From: Kineosporia succinea
GTDB lineage: Bacteria > Actinomycetota > Actinomycetes > Actinomycetales > Kineosporiaceae
Reading direction: 5' to 3'
DNA: 64,000 nucleotides
NCBI RefSeq assembly: GCF_030811555.1
Contig: NZ_JAUSQZ010000001.1
Span: 5,143,241-5,207,240 of the forward strand
A model generated the notes under the pieces. It was given only the letters and a program-made list of their open reading frames with translations, was not told the origin of the DNA and did not search any database. Of this stretch, positions 33,952-42,874 are shown in pieces. A program made the position numbers and the translations under genes. How positions within the stretch are numbered: position 1 is the first letter of the stretch; each line of letters opens with the position of its first letter.

Positions 33952-35313
33952 ATGGACCGCCGAATCTTCGGGCTGGAGACGGAATACGGGGTCACGTGCG
34001 CCTTCGAGGGGCAGCGCAAGCTGTCGCCCGACGAGGTCGCCCGTTACCTCTTCCGCAAGGTCGTCTCCTGGGGCCGCTCCAGCAATGTGTTCCTCCGCAA
34101 CGGTGCCCGGCTGTACCTCGATGTCGGTTCGCACCCCGAGTACGCCACCCCCGAGTGCGACGACGTCCGCCACCTGGTCGTTCACGACCGCGCGGGTGAG
34201 CGCATCCTCGAGGGCCTGCTGGTGGACGCCGAGCGCCGGCTCCACGAGGAGGGCATCCAGGGCGACGTCTTCCTCTTCAAGAACAACACCGACTCGGCCG
34301 GCAACTCCTACGGCTGTCACGAGAACTACCTGGTCTCGCGGCACGGCGAGTTCGGCCGGATGTCCGACATCCTGATCCCGTTCCTGGTCACCCGGCAGAT
34401 CCTGGTCGGGGCGGGCAAGGTGCTGCAGACCCCGCGCGGTGCGGTGTTCTGCCTCTCACAGCGGGCCGACCACATCTGGGAGGGCGTCTCCAGCGCTACC
34501 ACCCGGTCGCGGCCGATCATCAACACCCGCGACGAACCCCACTCCGACGCCGAGCGTTACCGCCGTCTGCACGTCATCGTCGGCGACTCGAACATGTCCG
34601 AGACCACCACGATGCTCAAGGTCGGCGCCACCGACCTGGTGCTGCGCATGATCGAGGCGGGCGTGGTGCTGCGTGACCACACCCTGGAGAACCCGATCCG
34701 GGCGATCCGCGAGATCAGTCACGACCTCACCGGCCGGCGCAAGGTGCGCCTGGCCAACGGCCGCGAGGCCACGGCGCTCGAGATCCAGGAGGAGTACCTG
34801 GCCCGGGCCAAGGACTTCGTCGAGAGCCGCGGACTCCAGACCGACACCGTGAAGCGGGTTCTCGACCTCTGGGAGCGCGGTCTGCGGGCCATCTCGAGCG
34901 GCGACCTGTCGCTGGTCGACCGCGAGCTCGACTGGGTGATCAAGCACCGCCTGATCGAGCGCTACCGGGCCAAGCACAGCCTCCCGCTGAGCTCGCCCCG
35001 CATCGCGCGGATCGACCTGGCCTACCACGACATCCACCGCAACCGCGGCCTGCACTACCTGCTCATGAAAAAGGGCCTGGTGGAACGGGTCGGGGCCGAC
35101 ATCGAGGTGTTCGAGGCGACATCGGTGCCGCCGCAGACCACCCGGGCCAAGCTGCGCGGCGACTTCGTGCGGCGGGCCCAGGAACGGCGGCGCGACTTCA
35201 CGGTCGACTGGGTGCACCTGAAGCTGAACGACCAGGCGCAGCGCACGGTTCTGTGCAAAGACCCGTTCCGGTCGGTCGACGAGCGGGTGGAGCGGCTGAT
35301 CCAGAGCATGTGA
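33952..35313 (+). CDS. pafA: Pup-protein ligase
   Basis: A 453-residue ATP-dependent ligase that joins the C-terminal glutamate of Pup to substrate lysines. It shares the fold of Dop and has the same signatures: [28 protein letters not shown] with the catalytic Asp, [19 protein letters not shown] and [19 protein letters not shown]. The canonical start at 33952 fits the family and the -10 box. The frame is open upstream to an ATG at 33718 that overlaps the prcA stop (ATGA); translation from there would add 78 low-complexity residues. Confidence 0.97.
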   Translation: MDRRIFGLETEYGVTCAFEGQRKLSPDEVARYLFRKVVSWGRSSNVFLRNGARLYLDVGSHPEYATPECDDVRHLVVHDRAGERILEGLLVDAERRLHEEGIQGDVFLFKNNTDSAGNSYGCHENYLVSRHGEFGRMSDILIPFLVTRQILVGAGKVLQTPRGAVFCLSQRADHIWEGVSSATTRSRPIINTRDEPHSDAERYRRLHVIVGDSNMSETTTMLKVGATDLVLRMIEAGVVLRDHTLENPIRAIREISHDLTGRRKVRLANGREATALEIQEEYLARAKDFVESRGLQTDTVKRVLDLWERGLRAISSGDLSLVDRELDWVIKHRLIERYRAKHSLPLSSPRIARIDLAYHDIHRNRGLHYLLMKKGLVERVGADIEVFEATSVPPQTTRAKLRGDFVRRAQERRRDFTVDWVHLKLNDQAQRTVLCKDPFRSVDERVERLIQSM

Positions 35314-35392
35314 CGGGTGGGGTGGGTGCCGGGCACCCCCAGCAAAATGCCCTAGGGTGTTCGGCGTCCCGTTCCCACGACAAAGGTCGAAC

Positions 35393-36373
35393 GTGCTCTC
35401 ACGCAAAGCCCTCCTGCGGGCCGGCGCGGTTCTCGTAGCCGCTGCGGCCGTGGTCTCCGGCTGCTCCAGTGCCTCCTCCGGCGGCGATGCCGGCACGTCG
35501 AGCGCTACGACGACAGACATCGAGGCCATCAAGGTCTCCGGCAAGTTCGGCGAGGCGCCGAAGGTCGATGTACCCACGCCGTACTCCGCCGAGAAGACGA
35601 CCCGGAAGATCATTTCCGAGGGCGACGGCGAGAAGGTCGAGGCGGGCCAGCGGGTCGGCATCGACTACGTGGGCATCAACGGTGCCGACGGCAAGAAGTT
35701 CGACAGCTCGTACGACAACGGGTCCACCGCCGCGTTCACGCTCGACGAGGGCAGCGTCATCAAGGGCCTGGTCACCGGCCTCGAGGGCGCCCCGGTCGGT
35801 TCCCGCGTGCTGATCGCGATCCCGCCGGCCGACGGCTACGGCACCTCCGGCGTCACCTCGGTCGGCATCGGCCCGACCGACACGCTGGTCTTCGTGGTCG
35901 ACGTGCAGAGCTCCGCCGAGGTGCTGAAGCGGGCCTCCGGCAAGAAGGTCACCCCCAAGAAGGGCCTTCCCACGGTCAAGCTCGACTCCAAGACCGGTGA
36001 GCCCGCGATCACCCTGCCCGACTCCAAGGCCGGTGACTCGCTCGTCGTGCAGCCCCTGATCCAGGGCAGCGGCAAGAAGGTCGAGAAGGGCCAGAACATC
36101 ACCGTCAACTACACCGGGGTGACCTGGCCGGGCGGCAAGGTGTTCGACTCCACCTGGACCAAGAAGACCACGGCGACCTTCCCGATCGGCCGCGGCCAGG
36201 TCATCAGCGGCTGGGACAAGGGCCTCGTCGGCAAGACCGTCGGCAGCCAGATCCTGCTGGTGATCCCGCCCGACGAGGGCTACGGCGCCGAGGGCAAGAC
36301 CGAGGCCGGCATCAAGGGCACCGACACGCTCGTCTTCGTCGTCGACATCCTCGACGCGCAGGACGCCTCGTAA
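35393..36373 (+). CDS. lipoprotein with two FKBP-type peptidyl-prolyl isomerase domains
   Basis: A 326-residue exported foldase. The signal peptide ends in the lipobox VVSGC (C24). Two FKBP folds follow, at about 75-175 (QRVGIDYVGINGADGKKFDSSYDNG ... VFVVDVQSS region) and 220-325 (ITVNYTGVTWPGG, ISGWDKGLVGKTVGS, VFVVDIL). The second keeps most of the canonical pocket (Y, F, W, Y), the first is more diverged. It probably assists folding of exported proteins. The GTG at 35393 is chosen because it begins the basic n-region; AAAGG precedes it by 7 nt, and a TAGGGT -10 box lies at about 35352. Confidence 0.92.
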   Translation: MLSRKALLRAGAVLVAAAAVVSGCSSASSGGDAGTSSATTTDIEAIKVSGKFGEAPKVDVPTPYSAEKTTRKIISEGDGEKVEAGQRVGIDYVGINGADGKKFDSSYDNGSTAAFTLDEGSVIKGLVTGLEGAPVGSRVLIAIPPADGYGTSGVTSVGIGPTDTLVFVVDVQSSAEVLKRASGKKVTPKKGLPTVKLDSKTGEPAITLPDSKAGDSLVVQPLIQGSGKKVEKGQNITVNYTGVTWPGGKVFDSTWTKKTTATFPIGRGQVISGWDKGLVGKTVGSQILLVIPPDEGYGAEGKTEAGIKGTDTLVFVVDILDAQDAS

Positions 36374-36454
36374 CCCCCCTCGATTTGAGCCGTGGGCCGA
36401 GCTGAAGCAGGCTTACGGCGCCCTGACGAACGAGCAACCACCAAGGAGACACGC

Positions 36455-36832
36455 ATGACCGAGCGCCAGCGTCCGGAGATCGACTTCCCCGAAGGGGAGC
36501 CGCCCACCGCGCTCACGATCACCGATGAGGTCGTCGGCGAGGGCGCCGAGGCCCAGGCCGGCAACACCGTCACCGCGCACTACGTGGGCGTGGCCTACTC
36601 CAGCGGCGACGAGTTCGACGCCTCCTGGAACCGCGGCGAGCCGCTGAAGTTCCGCCTCGGCGTCGGCCAGGTCATCGCGGGCTGGGACCAGGGCATCGCC
36701 GGCATGCGCGTCGGTGGCCGCCGTCGTCTGGTGATCCCGCCGGAGCTGGCCTACGGCTCCCGCGGTGCCGGTGGCGCGATCGGCCCGAACGAGACCCTGA
36801 TCTTCGTCGTCGACCTGGTCGACGCCCGCTGA
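36455..36832 (+). CDS. cytosolic FKBP-type peptidyl-prolyl cis-trans isomerase
   Basis: A 125-residue single-domain FKBP with all pocket elements: VTAHYVGV, FDASW, FRLGVGQVIAGWDQGIAGMRVGGRR in sequence order, and PPELAYGSRGAGG. It lacks a signal peptide. The ATG at 36455 follows AAGGAG. It lies 81 bp after the FKBP lipoprotein, and this pair next to pafA is a conserved arrangement in actinobacteria. A terminator follows. Confidence 0.95.
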   Translation: MTERQRPEIDFPEGEPPTALTITDEVVGEGAEAQAGNTVTAHYVGVAYSSGDEFDASWNRGEPLKFRLGVGQVIAGWDQGIAGMRVGGRRRLVIPPELAYGSRGAGGAIGPNETLIFVVDLVDAR

Positions 36833-36849
36833 TCACAGCACTCTCAGCG

Positions 36850-36878
36850 GCGCCCTCACCCCTCGGGGGTGGGGGCGC
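36850..36878 (+). terminator. hairpin terminator after the FKBP gene
   Basis: GCGCCCTCACCCC pairs with GGGGTGGGGGCGC (one mismatch) across a TCG loop, followed by GTCTTT. Confidence 0.75.
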
Positions 36879-37275
36879 TCGTCTTTGGGGGGCCTGGGTC
36901 GATGAGGGACGTGGTGGTCCTCTCGACGTTCGGCCTCACCCTCCCGAGGTGGCCGGGCAATGGCGGACGCGGTGGCGGCCTGAGCGCGCCGGTTCCGGCC
37001 GCTCGCGCGGAGGCGACCTCACGCGATGAGGCGCGCTCTTCACCTGAGGAGCGATAACAGGCCCTTGCGGCCGAAAAAGTACGTGCCCCTGAGGCTGGTG
37101 ACAGCATCCGCGGGTGTGCGCCCACATCCCACCGGGCGACTCGGCGCCGCCTGACTCGGCGCCGCCTGACTCGGCGCCGGCTGACTCGGCGCCGGCTGAC
37201 TCGCGAGCCGGTCGAGACCGCCCGTCCCGAAGCGTGTGGCCGGGCCGGCGCGCTCCTTCTCCCTCAGGGGCCCCT
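36879..37275. other. intergenic stretch with a 15-bp repeat
   Basis: About 400 bases without a recognisable gene between the FKBP terminator and the DUF3866 stop. Apart from the 15-bp tandem array at 37138-37197 nothing specific is seen; short open frames have no conserved features. Confidence 0.5.
37138..37197. repeat. 15-bp tandem repeat, 4 copies
   Basis: Two copies of GACTCGGCGCCGCCT followed by two of GACTCGGCGCCGGCT, then a truncated fifth. Each unit contains the palindrome GGCGCC. Confidence 0.9.
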
Positions 37276-38484
37276 TCAGTCTGACAGCAGGGACGCCGCG
37301 TGTCGCCCGGCTGCGGCGGCGGTCAGGAAGGCCGCCGGGTCGGCCGCGAGGTTGCGTCCCATCGTGGACAGGCCCACCGGGCTCTCCCTCAGGGCCTCGA
37401 GCAGGCCCTCGACGCCGACCCGGACCTCGCGGTGCCGGCCGGCCGGGGCCACGATCGCCCGCACCTGGCGGTCGATCAGGCGGGCGAGTTCGGGCAGGGG
37501 GATCGGGGGGTTGTCGCCCACGGCCGCCGACTCGGGATTGCCGCCCGGCAGCGGGACCGGTGCCGACGCTGGGGGCACCTCCCCAGCCCGAAGGGTCAGG
37601 GGGACCTCCGGCAGTGACGTGGTGAAGTCGGGCACGACGACATCGGCGGGCGCGAGCGCGACCCGGCCGTAGGCGGTCAGCGAGTGGTGCGAGACGCCCC
37701 GGTGACGCTCACGGGCGTCGGCGCCGGAGACCCGCAGCGAGGCAATCGGACGGCCGTTCAGCGTGGCGGCGGCGTTGACCACCTCACCGGCCTGCACTCC
37801 CGAGAACCCCCAGCGTGTGCCGGTACCCAGGTTGCCCGGCCCCTGGCTGACGATCGCCACGTCGACCTGGGCCACGTGCCTCGCCGCGAGCAGACCGGAG
37901 TGCACGCTGACCGCCTCGAGGTCACCGCCGAAGGCCTGGCCGACCGTGATGCAGGTGTCGAGCCAGCCCGCGTGCCGCAGACCGGCGACGGTACGGGAGA
38001 ACCAGGCGGGCAGGGCGCCGCCGTCGGTCATCACGTAGGCGACGCGGGCCCGGGGCGCGGCCTGACGCAGCCCGGCCACGATCGCGGGCAGCGCGCTGTG
38101 CAGGTCGGCGACGACGACCGGCAGCCCCCGCAGGTCGTCCGCGTCCTCGAGCACGGCGTGGTGCTGGGACTCCTGCTCGTCCACGCCCAGCACCATCGCC
38201 TGCAGCGGCGTGTAGCGGGCCTTGACCAGGTGACCCGGGCCGGCCGGGGGATCGGCCGGCAGGGTGTCGAGAATCGCGACGACCAGGGCGTACCCTCCCG
38301 TGCCGAGACCCCGCTGCAGGGCGGTGACGTTGAGCAGGACGCGCTGCCCCACGCTCGGCCGGCCGACCAGCGCGGGGTAGGCCAGCGCGCGCCGGGTCTG
38401 CCCCTCGAGCTCGACCTCGTACTCGACCGCCCCGTCCCATTCGCGTCGTTCGGACGTGACACGGCCCTCTCGCCACAGAATCAC
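37276..38484 (-). CDS. DUF3866 family protein
   Basis: A 402-residue soluble protein of unknown function, matched to DUF3866 by VGQRVLLNVTALQRGLGTGGYALV, KARYTPLQ and SVHSGLLAA-type blocks and YVMTDGGALPAWFS. No catalytic motif I can name. It is conserved between pafA and pafB in actinobacteria. The GTG start at 38484 has a -10 box 7 nt upstream. The promoter lies back to back with that of pafB. Confidence 0.88.
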   Translation of the reverse strand: MILWREGRVTSERREWDGAVEYEVELEGQTRRALAYPALVGRPSVGQRVLLNVTALQRGLGTGGYALVVAILDTLPADPPAGPGHLVKARYTPLQAMVLGVDEQESQHHAVLEDADDLRGLPVVVADLHSALPAIVAGLRQAAPRARVAYVMTDGGALPAWFSRTVAGLRHAGWLDTCITVGQAFGGDLEAVSVHSGLLAARHVAQVDVAIVSQGPGNLGTGTRWGFSGVQAGEVVNAAATLNGRPIASLRVSGADARERHRGVSHHSLTAYGRVALAPADVVVPDFTTSLPEVPLTLRAGEVPPASAPVPLPGGNPESAAVGDNPPIPLPELARLIDRQVRAIVAPAGRHREVRVGVEGLLEALRESPVGLSTMGRNLAADPAAFLTAAAAGRHAASLLSD

Positions 38485-38491
38485 GCGGCAG

Positions 38492-38497
38492 ACCCTA
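38492..38497 (-). promoter_or_regulatory. -10 box (TAGGGT, minus strand) for DUF3866
   Basis: On the minus strand TAGGGT ends 7 nt before the GTG at 38484. It is only 23 bp from the divergent pafB -10 box. Confidence 0.65.
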
Positions 38498-38520
38498 TCT
38501 CGGGCGGTCCGCGCCTCGGG

Positions 38521-38526
38521 TAGCTT
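38521..38526 (+). promoter_or_regulatory. -10 box (TAGCTT) for pafB
   Basis: TAGCTT lies 6 nt before the GTG start at 38533. Its -35 region would overlap the -10 box of the divergent DUF3866 promoter. Confidence 0.6.
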
Positions 38527-38532
38527 AGGGCG

Positions 38533-39528
38533 GTGTCCTCGCGGCGTACCGAGCGGCTGCTCAATCTGGTGATCTGCCTCGCGGCTACCCGTCGGTGGCT
38601 GACGAAGGAGCAGATCCGGGCTGCTGTGCCCCAGTACGCCGACTGCGACACGGCCGAGGCCTTCGACCGGATGTTCGAGCGCGACAAGGAAGACCTGCGC
38701 GATCTCGGCATCCCGGTGGCCACCGGCACCGACGAGCGGTGGTTCGACGACGAGCCGGGCTACCGCGTCGACAGTGACGCCTACGCCCTGCCCCCGATCG
38801 AGCTCGACGCCCAGGAGCTGGCCGTGGTCGGTCTCGCCAGCCGGGTGTGGCAGCAGGCCAGCCTGGCCGGCCCGGCGGCGCGCGCCCTGACCAAGCTCAC
38901 CGCGCTCGGCGTCGACATCGACGACGGCACGGCCGGTCTGGAACCCCGCATCCGCACGGCCGAGCCTGCGTTCGGCCCGCTCTACGCGGCCACCCGCGAC
39001 CGGCAGGCGGTGACCTTCTCCTACCGCAAGCCCAACGGTGAGCTGGGCCTGCGCGAGCTCGAGCCGTGGGCCGTGGCCAGCCGCAACGGCCGCTGGTACC
39101 TGATCGGGCACGACCGCGGCCGGGGGGCGGCCCGGGTGTTCCGGCTGTCGCGGATCGAGAGCGACGTGAAGCGCAAGGGCCGGGCCGGGGCCTACGAGAT
39201 CCCGGAGAACCTCGACGCCCAGGCCATGATCGGTAAGCATGTTCCCCCGGCCGACGAGCGGGTGGCCACCGTGCTGCTGCGCGCCGGCCGCGGGGCCGGG
39301 CTGCGGCGGCTGGCCTCGGCCGTCACCCCGTCCGCGGAGCGCGCCGGGTGGGACGAACTGCAGATCCGGATCGGGGACGCGGGGATGCTCGCCCAGACGA
39401 TCGCCGGGCACGGGCCGGACGCGATCGCCGTGCAGCCCAAAGACCTGCGGGGCGAGGTGATCCGGCGGCTCAAGGGGGCGCTGGCTTCCCAGGCCGAGAG
39501 TCTCGACGACGCGGTGCGCCCGGTATGA
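38533..39528 (+). CDS. pafB: WYL-domain transcriptional regulator PafB
   Basis: A 331-residue DNA-binding protein. An N-terminal winged helix (about 3-75, RRTERLLNLVICLA ... DLRDLGIPV) precedes the WYL domain (about 150-215, NGRWYLIGHDRGRGAARVFRLSRI) and the WYL C-terminal extension. In mycobacteria PafB and PafC together activate most of the LexA/RecA-independent DNA damage response, sensing single-stranded DNA. Leaderless start; the stop overlaps pafC (ATGA). Confidence 0.93.
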   Translation: MSSRRTERLLNLVICLAATRRWLTKEQIRAAVPQYADCDTAEAFDRMFERDKEDLRDLGIPVATGTDERWFDDEPGYRVDSDAYALPPIELDAQELAVVGLASRVWQQASLAGPAARALTKLTALGVDIDDGTAGLEPRIRTAEPAFGPLYAATRDRQAVTFSYRKPNGELGLRELEPWAVASRNGRWYLIGHDRGRGAARVFRLSRIESDVKRKGRAGAYEIPENLDAQAMIGKHVPPADERVATVLLRAGRGAGLRRLASAVTPSAERAGWDELQIRIGDAGMLAQTIAGHGPDAIAVQPKDLRGEVIRRLKGALASQAESLDDAVRPV

Positions 39529-40535
39529 GCGCCGTCGCCGCCACCGCGCGCCTGTCGCGGCTGCTGACCATGGTGCCCTGGCTGCTCAACCGGCCCGGGG
39601 TGGAGCTGCGGGAGGCCGCCCGGCACTTCAAGATCACCGAGCCGCAGCTGGTGAAAGACCTGGAGCTGCTGTTCGTCTGCGGCACCCCCGGGCACATGCC
39701 CGACGACCTGATCGCGGCCGAGTGGGACACCGGCCGGATCTACCTCGACAACGCCGAGGCGATCGCCCGGCCGCTGCGCCTGGACGCCGACGAGGCGATC
39801 GCGCTGATCGCCGGGCTGCGCACGCTCGCCGACCTGCCCGAGACGGGGGAGGTGGGCGAGCGCCGGGCGGTGGACTCGGCCCTGGTCAAGCTCTCCGCCG
39901 CCGCACAGGACGCGGTGGCCGCCGCCGGGCGCCTGGACATCGACCTCAGCCCGGGCCAGAGCGGCGTGGAAGACGCGCTGCGCACCGCCCGTGAGGCTCT
40001 GCGGGGGCACCGCCGCCTGCGCCTGCAGTACCTGGTGCCCGCCCGCGACGAGATCACCGAGCGGGACGTCGACCCGATGCAGGTCACCAGCATCGACGGC
40101 CGCTGGTACCTGGAGGCCTGGTGCCACCGGGCCGAGGGGGTGCGGCTCTTCCGCTTCGACCGGGTCGCCGGGCTGCGGGTGCTCGACGTCGACGGCACCC
40201 CACCGGCCGAGGCCGTCTCCCGGGCCGTGGACGACCAGCTGTTCACGCCCTCGCCCGACGACCTGGTGGTGACCCTCGAGGTCGAGCCTCGCGGGCGCTG
40301 GGTGGCCGAGTACTACCCGGTCGAGGAGACCGAGGAGCTGCCCGGCGGGCGGATGCGTGTGGTGATGCGGGTCGCCTCGCCCGGCTGGATCCCGGGCCTG
40401 GTGCTCCGCCTCGGCGGGGCGGGACGCATCGTCGATCCGCCGGGGCTGGCCCAGGACGTGGTCGACACGGCCTCCGTAGCCCTCGCCGCCTACCAGGAGA
40501 CGGCCCTGCCGGCGCAGCACGACCCGTCACATTGA
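39525..40535 (+). CDS. pafC: WYL-domain transcriptional regulator PafC
   Basis: A 336-residue partner of PafB with the same architecture: winged helix (about 5-85), WYL domain (about 155-215, DGRWYLEAWCHRAEGVRLFRFDRV-type block) and C-terminal extension (about 235-325). The ATG at 39525 overlaps the pafB stop in ATGA, so the two subunits are made together. The pair is expected to act as a heterodimeric activator at promoters of DNA repair genes. Confidence 0.93.
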   Translation: MSAVAATARLSRLLTMVPWLLNRPGVELREAARHFKITEPQLVKDLELLFVCGTPGHMPDDLIAAEWDTGRIYLDNAEAIARPLRLDADEAIALIAGLRTLADLPETGEVGERRAVDSALVKLSAAAQDAVAAAGRLDIDLSPGQSGVEDALRTAREALRGHRRLRLQYLVPARDEITERDVDPMQVTSIDGRWYLEAWCHRAEGVRLFRFDRVAGLRVLDVDGTPPAEAVSRAVDDQLFTPSPDDLVVTLEVEPRGRWVAEYYPVEETEELPGGRMRVVMRVASPGWIPGLVLRLGGAGRIVDPPGLAQDVVDTASVALAAYQETALPAQHDPSH

Positions 40536-40766
40536 GTCACGCCCCGCCCCCGAACAGCCGGGGACCGGGCGGTGGGACGCCGTAACCAGCCCGTCATTTC
40601 GCGGCGACGGGTTGTGCCGCTTTGTCGGAACCCGTTCCGGTCCGGACGGTTGCGCCGTACGGCTGACGTGGATCCGGCCCAAAGCGACACGCCCTGCGTG
40701 AATGATCCACCCCGCGTCACCGGCCCGGCCTAGGCATTACTGTCGGCTGTTAAGGAGTCGCGGACC

Positions 40767-40859
40767 GTGGCCGAAGAACTGGTCGACGATGAATGGCGGC
40801 TCTGCTGGAGGTGGATCGCAAATGACGACGATCAAGGCGTCGTGCCCGAGCTGCGGTGA
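40767..40859 (+). CDS. 30-codon small ORF overlapping the zinc-ribbon gene
   Basis: GTG at 40767 is preceded by AAGGAG at 9 nt and opens a 30-residue frame (begins MAEELVDDEWRLCWRW, ends PELR) that overlaps the first 38 bases of the zinc-ribbon gene in another frame. It could be a leader peptide that tunes translation of the zinc-ribbon protein. No family recognised; positional evidence only. Confidence 0.35.
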   Translation: MAEELVDDEWRLCWRWIANDDDQGVVPELR

Positions 40860-41184
40860 TGTCGAGTTGACCCCGCACCAGGTACGGCTCGTCGTCTGCT
40901 CCGTGAAGAGCTGGTCCTACTACGCCTTCATGTGCACCACCTGCCATGAGGAGGTGCGTAAGCCGGCCGGACGTGACGTGGTCGCGCTGCTCATCTCCGG
41001 CGGCGTGGTCGCAGAGCCGTGGAACGTGCCGGCCGAGGTGCTCGAGGAGCACGAGGGGCCGACTCTGAACTACGACGACGTGCTGGACTTCGCTCTCTGG
41101 CTGGAGCAGGCGGACCTGCTGGCCGCCGCAGCCGCGGCGCAGGGGCCGCGGCCACGGGCCCAGGCTCCCGAGACGGCCGCCTAG
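40822..41184 (+). CDS. conserved zinc-ribbon protein, unknown
   Basis: A 120-residue actinobacterial protein. Paired cysteines C8-x2-C11 and C38-x2-C41 form a zinc ribbon (ASCPSCG and MCTTCHEE), with C26 between them. The second half has an acidic helical segment (NYDDVLDFALWLEQAD) and an Ala/Pro tail. It is regularly found between pafC and tatA in this phylum; function unknown. The ATG is chosen from GGAGGTGG at 7-8 nt; an in-frame ATG at 40702 would add 40 unconserved residues. Confidence 0.82.
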   Translation: MTTIKASCPSCGDVELTPHQVRLVVCSVKSWSYYAFMCTTCHEEVRKPAGRDVVALLISGGVVAEPWNVPAEVLEEHEGPTLNYDDVLDFALWLEQADLLAAAAAAQGPRPRAQAPETAA

Positions 41185-41274
41185 GTACACCGGGAACCCG
41201 CGGGTTCCCGACGCCGCGACCGGGGTATCCCATGACGGGAGCCCCGGTTTCGGCGTTTGCCCCCTCCTATGCCC

Positions 41275-41280
41275 TAGGCT
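41275..41280 (+). promoter_or_regulatory. -10 box (TAGGCT) for a leaderless transcript
   Basis: TAGGCT lies 7 nt before the GTG at 41288. Confidence 0.65.
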
Positions 41281-41287
41281 TGCCGCC

Positions 41288-41587
41288 GTGTCGGTGTGGT
41301 GGTGGGTCCTGATCTGGGTCGTTATGGTGCTGGCCGCGCTCGGCCTGTTCGCGATGATCGGGCTCGACCTGTGGCGCAAGGCCAAGGCCCTGCTCTCCGA
41401 GCTCGGCACCGCCTCCGACCGGTTCTCCGAGATCAGTGCGGCGATGGAACAGGTCGCGGAACAGGCCCAGTCCCGGGAACCAGCGGTGTTCACCGATCCG
41501 TTGGAGCTGAGGCAGGAGCGGTATCTCGACCGGCAGGGCCGGGCGGCGCGACCGATCCGCCGGGCGGGCCAGGGGTCTGCCCGGTAG
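41288..41587 (+). CDS. small membrane-anchored coiled-coil protein
   Basis: A 99-residue protein with one N-terminal membrane span (about 2-24, [20 protein letters not shown]) and a cytosolic helix with coiled-coil character (about 28-62, [18 protein letters not shown]). The C-terminus is basic. Unknown family, but similar small proteins precede tatA in related actinobacteria. The GTG start is fixed by the adjacent -10 box. Confidence 0.75.
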   Translation: MSVWWWVLIWVVMVLAALGLFAMIGLDLWRKAKALLSELGTASDRFSEISAAMEQVAEQAQSREPAVFTDPLELRQERYLDRQGRAARPIRRAGQGSAR

Positions 41588-41660
41588 AGCGGGTTGCGCG
41601 TACGATGACTTCGACCGTTGGGCAAATGGTGCGCTGCGGGTTCAGTGGAAAGGGCAGCTC

Positions 41661-41939
41661 ATGGGCTTTCTGAAAGAGCCTTCGCACATCATCATCGTCA
41701 TCCTCGTGGTGGTGATCCTCTTCGGCAGCCGTCGCCTTCCCGACGCCGCGCGCGGCCTGGGTCGCTCGATGCGGATCTTCAAGTCCGAGATCAAGCAGAT
41801 GCAGGACGACGACAAGGACACCTCGAACCGCCGGCAGAACTCGGCGTCGTCCGTCGACGAGGAGCCGATCGAGGGCCGCGTCTACTCGCCGCAGCAGCAG
41901 CGCGAACAGCCCGGCTACCAGAACCGCAACGACATCTGA
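41661..41939 (+). CDS. tatA: twin-arginine translocase subunit TatA
   Basis: A 92-residue pore-forming Tat component: one membrane span (about 8-20, [15 protein letters not shown]), the FG hinge, an amphipathic helix ([21 protein letters not shown]) and an acidic, Gln-rich tail. It assembles with TatC to export folded proteins. GGAAAGGG precedes the ATG, and tatC begins 50 bp downstream. Confidence 0.93.
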   Translation: MGFLKEPSHIIIVILVVVILFGSRRLPDAARGLGRSMRIFKSEIKQMQDDDKDTSNRRQNSASSVDEEPIEGRVYSPQQQREQPGYQNRNDI

Positions 41940-41989
41940 CCGACCTGCGGGTCTGTCCCACCCCCTTTCTCGAGAGGAACTGACCGTCG

Positions 41990-42874
41990 GTGGCGGTGCG
42001 GAAGCCACAACGGCGACCCAAGAACCCCGAGGGCAGGATGGCCCTCAAGGAACACCTGGCCGAGCTGCGTCGCCGGCTGGTGATCAGCGTGATCGCGATC
42101 GTGCTGGGCGCGGTCGTCGGCTGGGTGCTCTACGACCGGGTCATGCAGGCCGTCATCATCGGCCCGCTCGCCGACGCGTCCTCGCACGGTCAGGAAGTCA
42201 CCCTGACCTACCGGGCCATCGCCGACGCGTTTAACATCAAGGTCAAGGTCGCGGTCTACACCGGCATCGTGTTCTCGAGCCCGGTCTGGCTGTACGAGAT
42301 CTGGGCCTTCATCACGCCCGGCCTGACCAAGAAAGAGCGCCGCACCTCCCTGTGGTTCATCGCGTTCGCGGTGCCGCTGTTCCTGTCCGGCGTCTGGCTC
42401 GCCATCCTGGTGCTGCCCAAGGCCGTCGCCTTCGGTGCCGAGTTCGCCCTCGAGGGCTCGCTCAACCAGCCCGACGCGGGCACGGTCATCACCTTCGCCA
42501 GCCGGCTCATCATCGCCCTGGGCGTGGCCTTCCTGACCCCGCTGTTCCTCATCGGGCTCAACATGATGGGCATCCTCAGCGGCAAGGTCATGGGCAAGCA
42601 CTGGCGCGTCGCGGTGTTCATCGCCTTCCTGTTCGCCGCGATCGTCTCGCCGTCGCCCGACGCCACGCAGATGATCATCATGGCGCTGCCGCTGGTCGGC
42701 CTCTACGCGATCTCGGTGTTCGTGGCCCTGTTCAACGACCGCCGCAAGGCCCGTAAACGCGCTGACGACCCGGTCTTCGGCCTCGGCGACGACGAGTCCA
42801 GCCCGCTCACCAGTGACGACGACCCGATCGGCAATTCGTCGATCGACTCCCCGGAACGGCTCGACCGCACCTGA
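41990..42874 (+). CDS. tatC: twin-arginine translocase subunit TatC
   Basis: A 294-residue six-span membrane protein that recognises twin-arginine signal peptides. Conserved elements are MALKEHLAELRRRL at the N-terminus, the periplasmic region with YEIWAFITPGLTKKERR, and FLFAAIVSPSPDATQM. A 40-residue acidic cytosolic tail follows. The GTG start at 41990 lies 10-12 nt after GAGAGGAA. The stop overlaps the proposed CTG start of the lipid kinase. Confidence 0.95.
   Translation: MAVRKPQRRPKNPEGRMALKEHLAELRRRLVISVIAIVLGAVVGWVLYDRVMQAVIIGPLADASSHGQEVTLTYRAIADAFNIKVKVAVYTGIVFSSPVWLYEIWAFITPGLTKKERRTSLWFIAFAVPLFLSGVWLAILVLPKAVAFGAEFALEGSLNQPDAGTVITFASRLIIALGVAFLTPLFLIGLNMMGILSGKVMGKHWRVAVFIAFLFAAIVSPSPDATQMIIMALPLVGLYAISVFVALFNDRRKARKRADDPVFGLGDDESSPLTSDDDPIGNSSIDSPERLDRT

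Noticed and set aside
38498-38526. PafBC/RecA-independent damage promoter (TTGTC-type) upstream of pafB
   Set aside because: The -10 box fits but no TTGTC-like element is present at the required distance.
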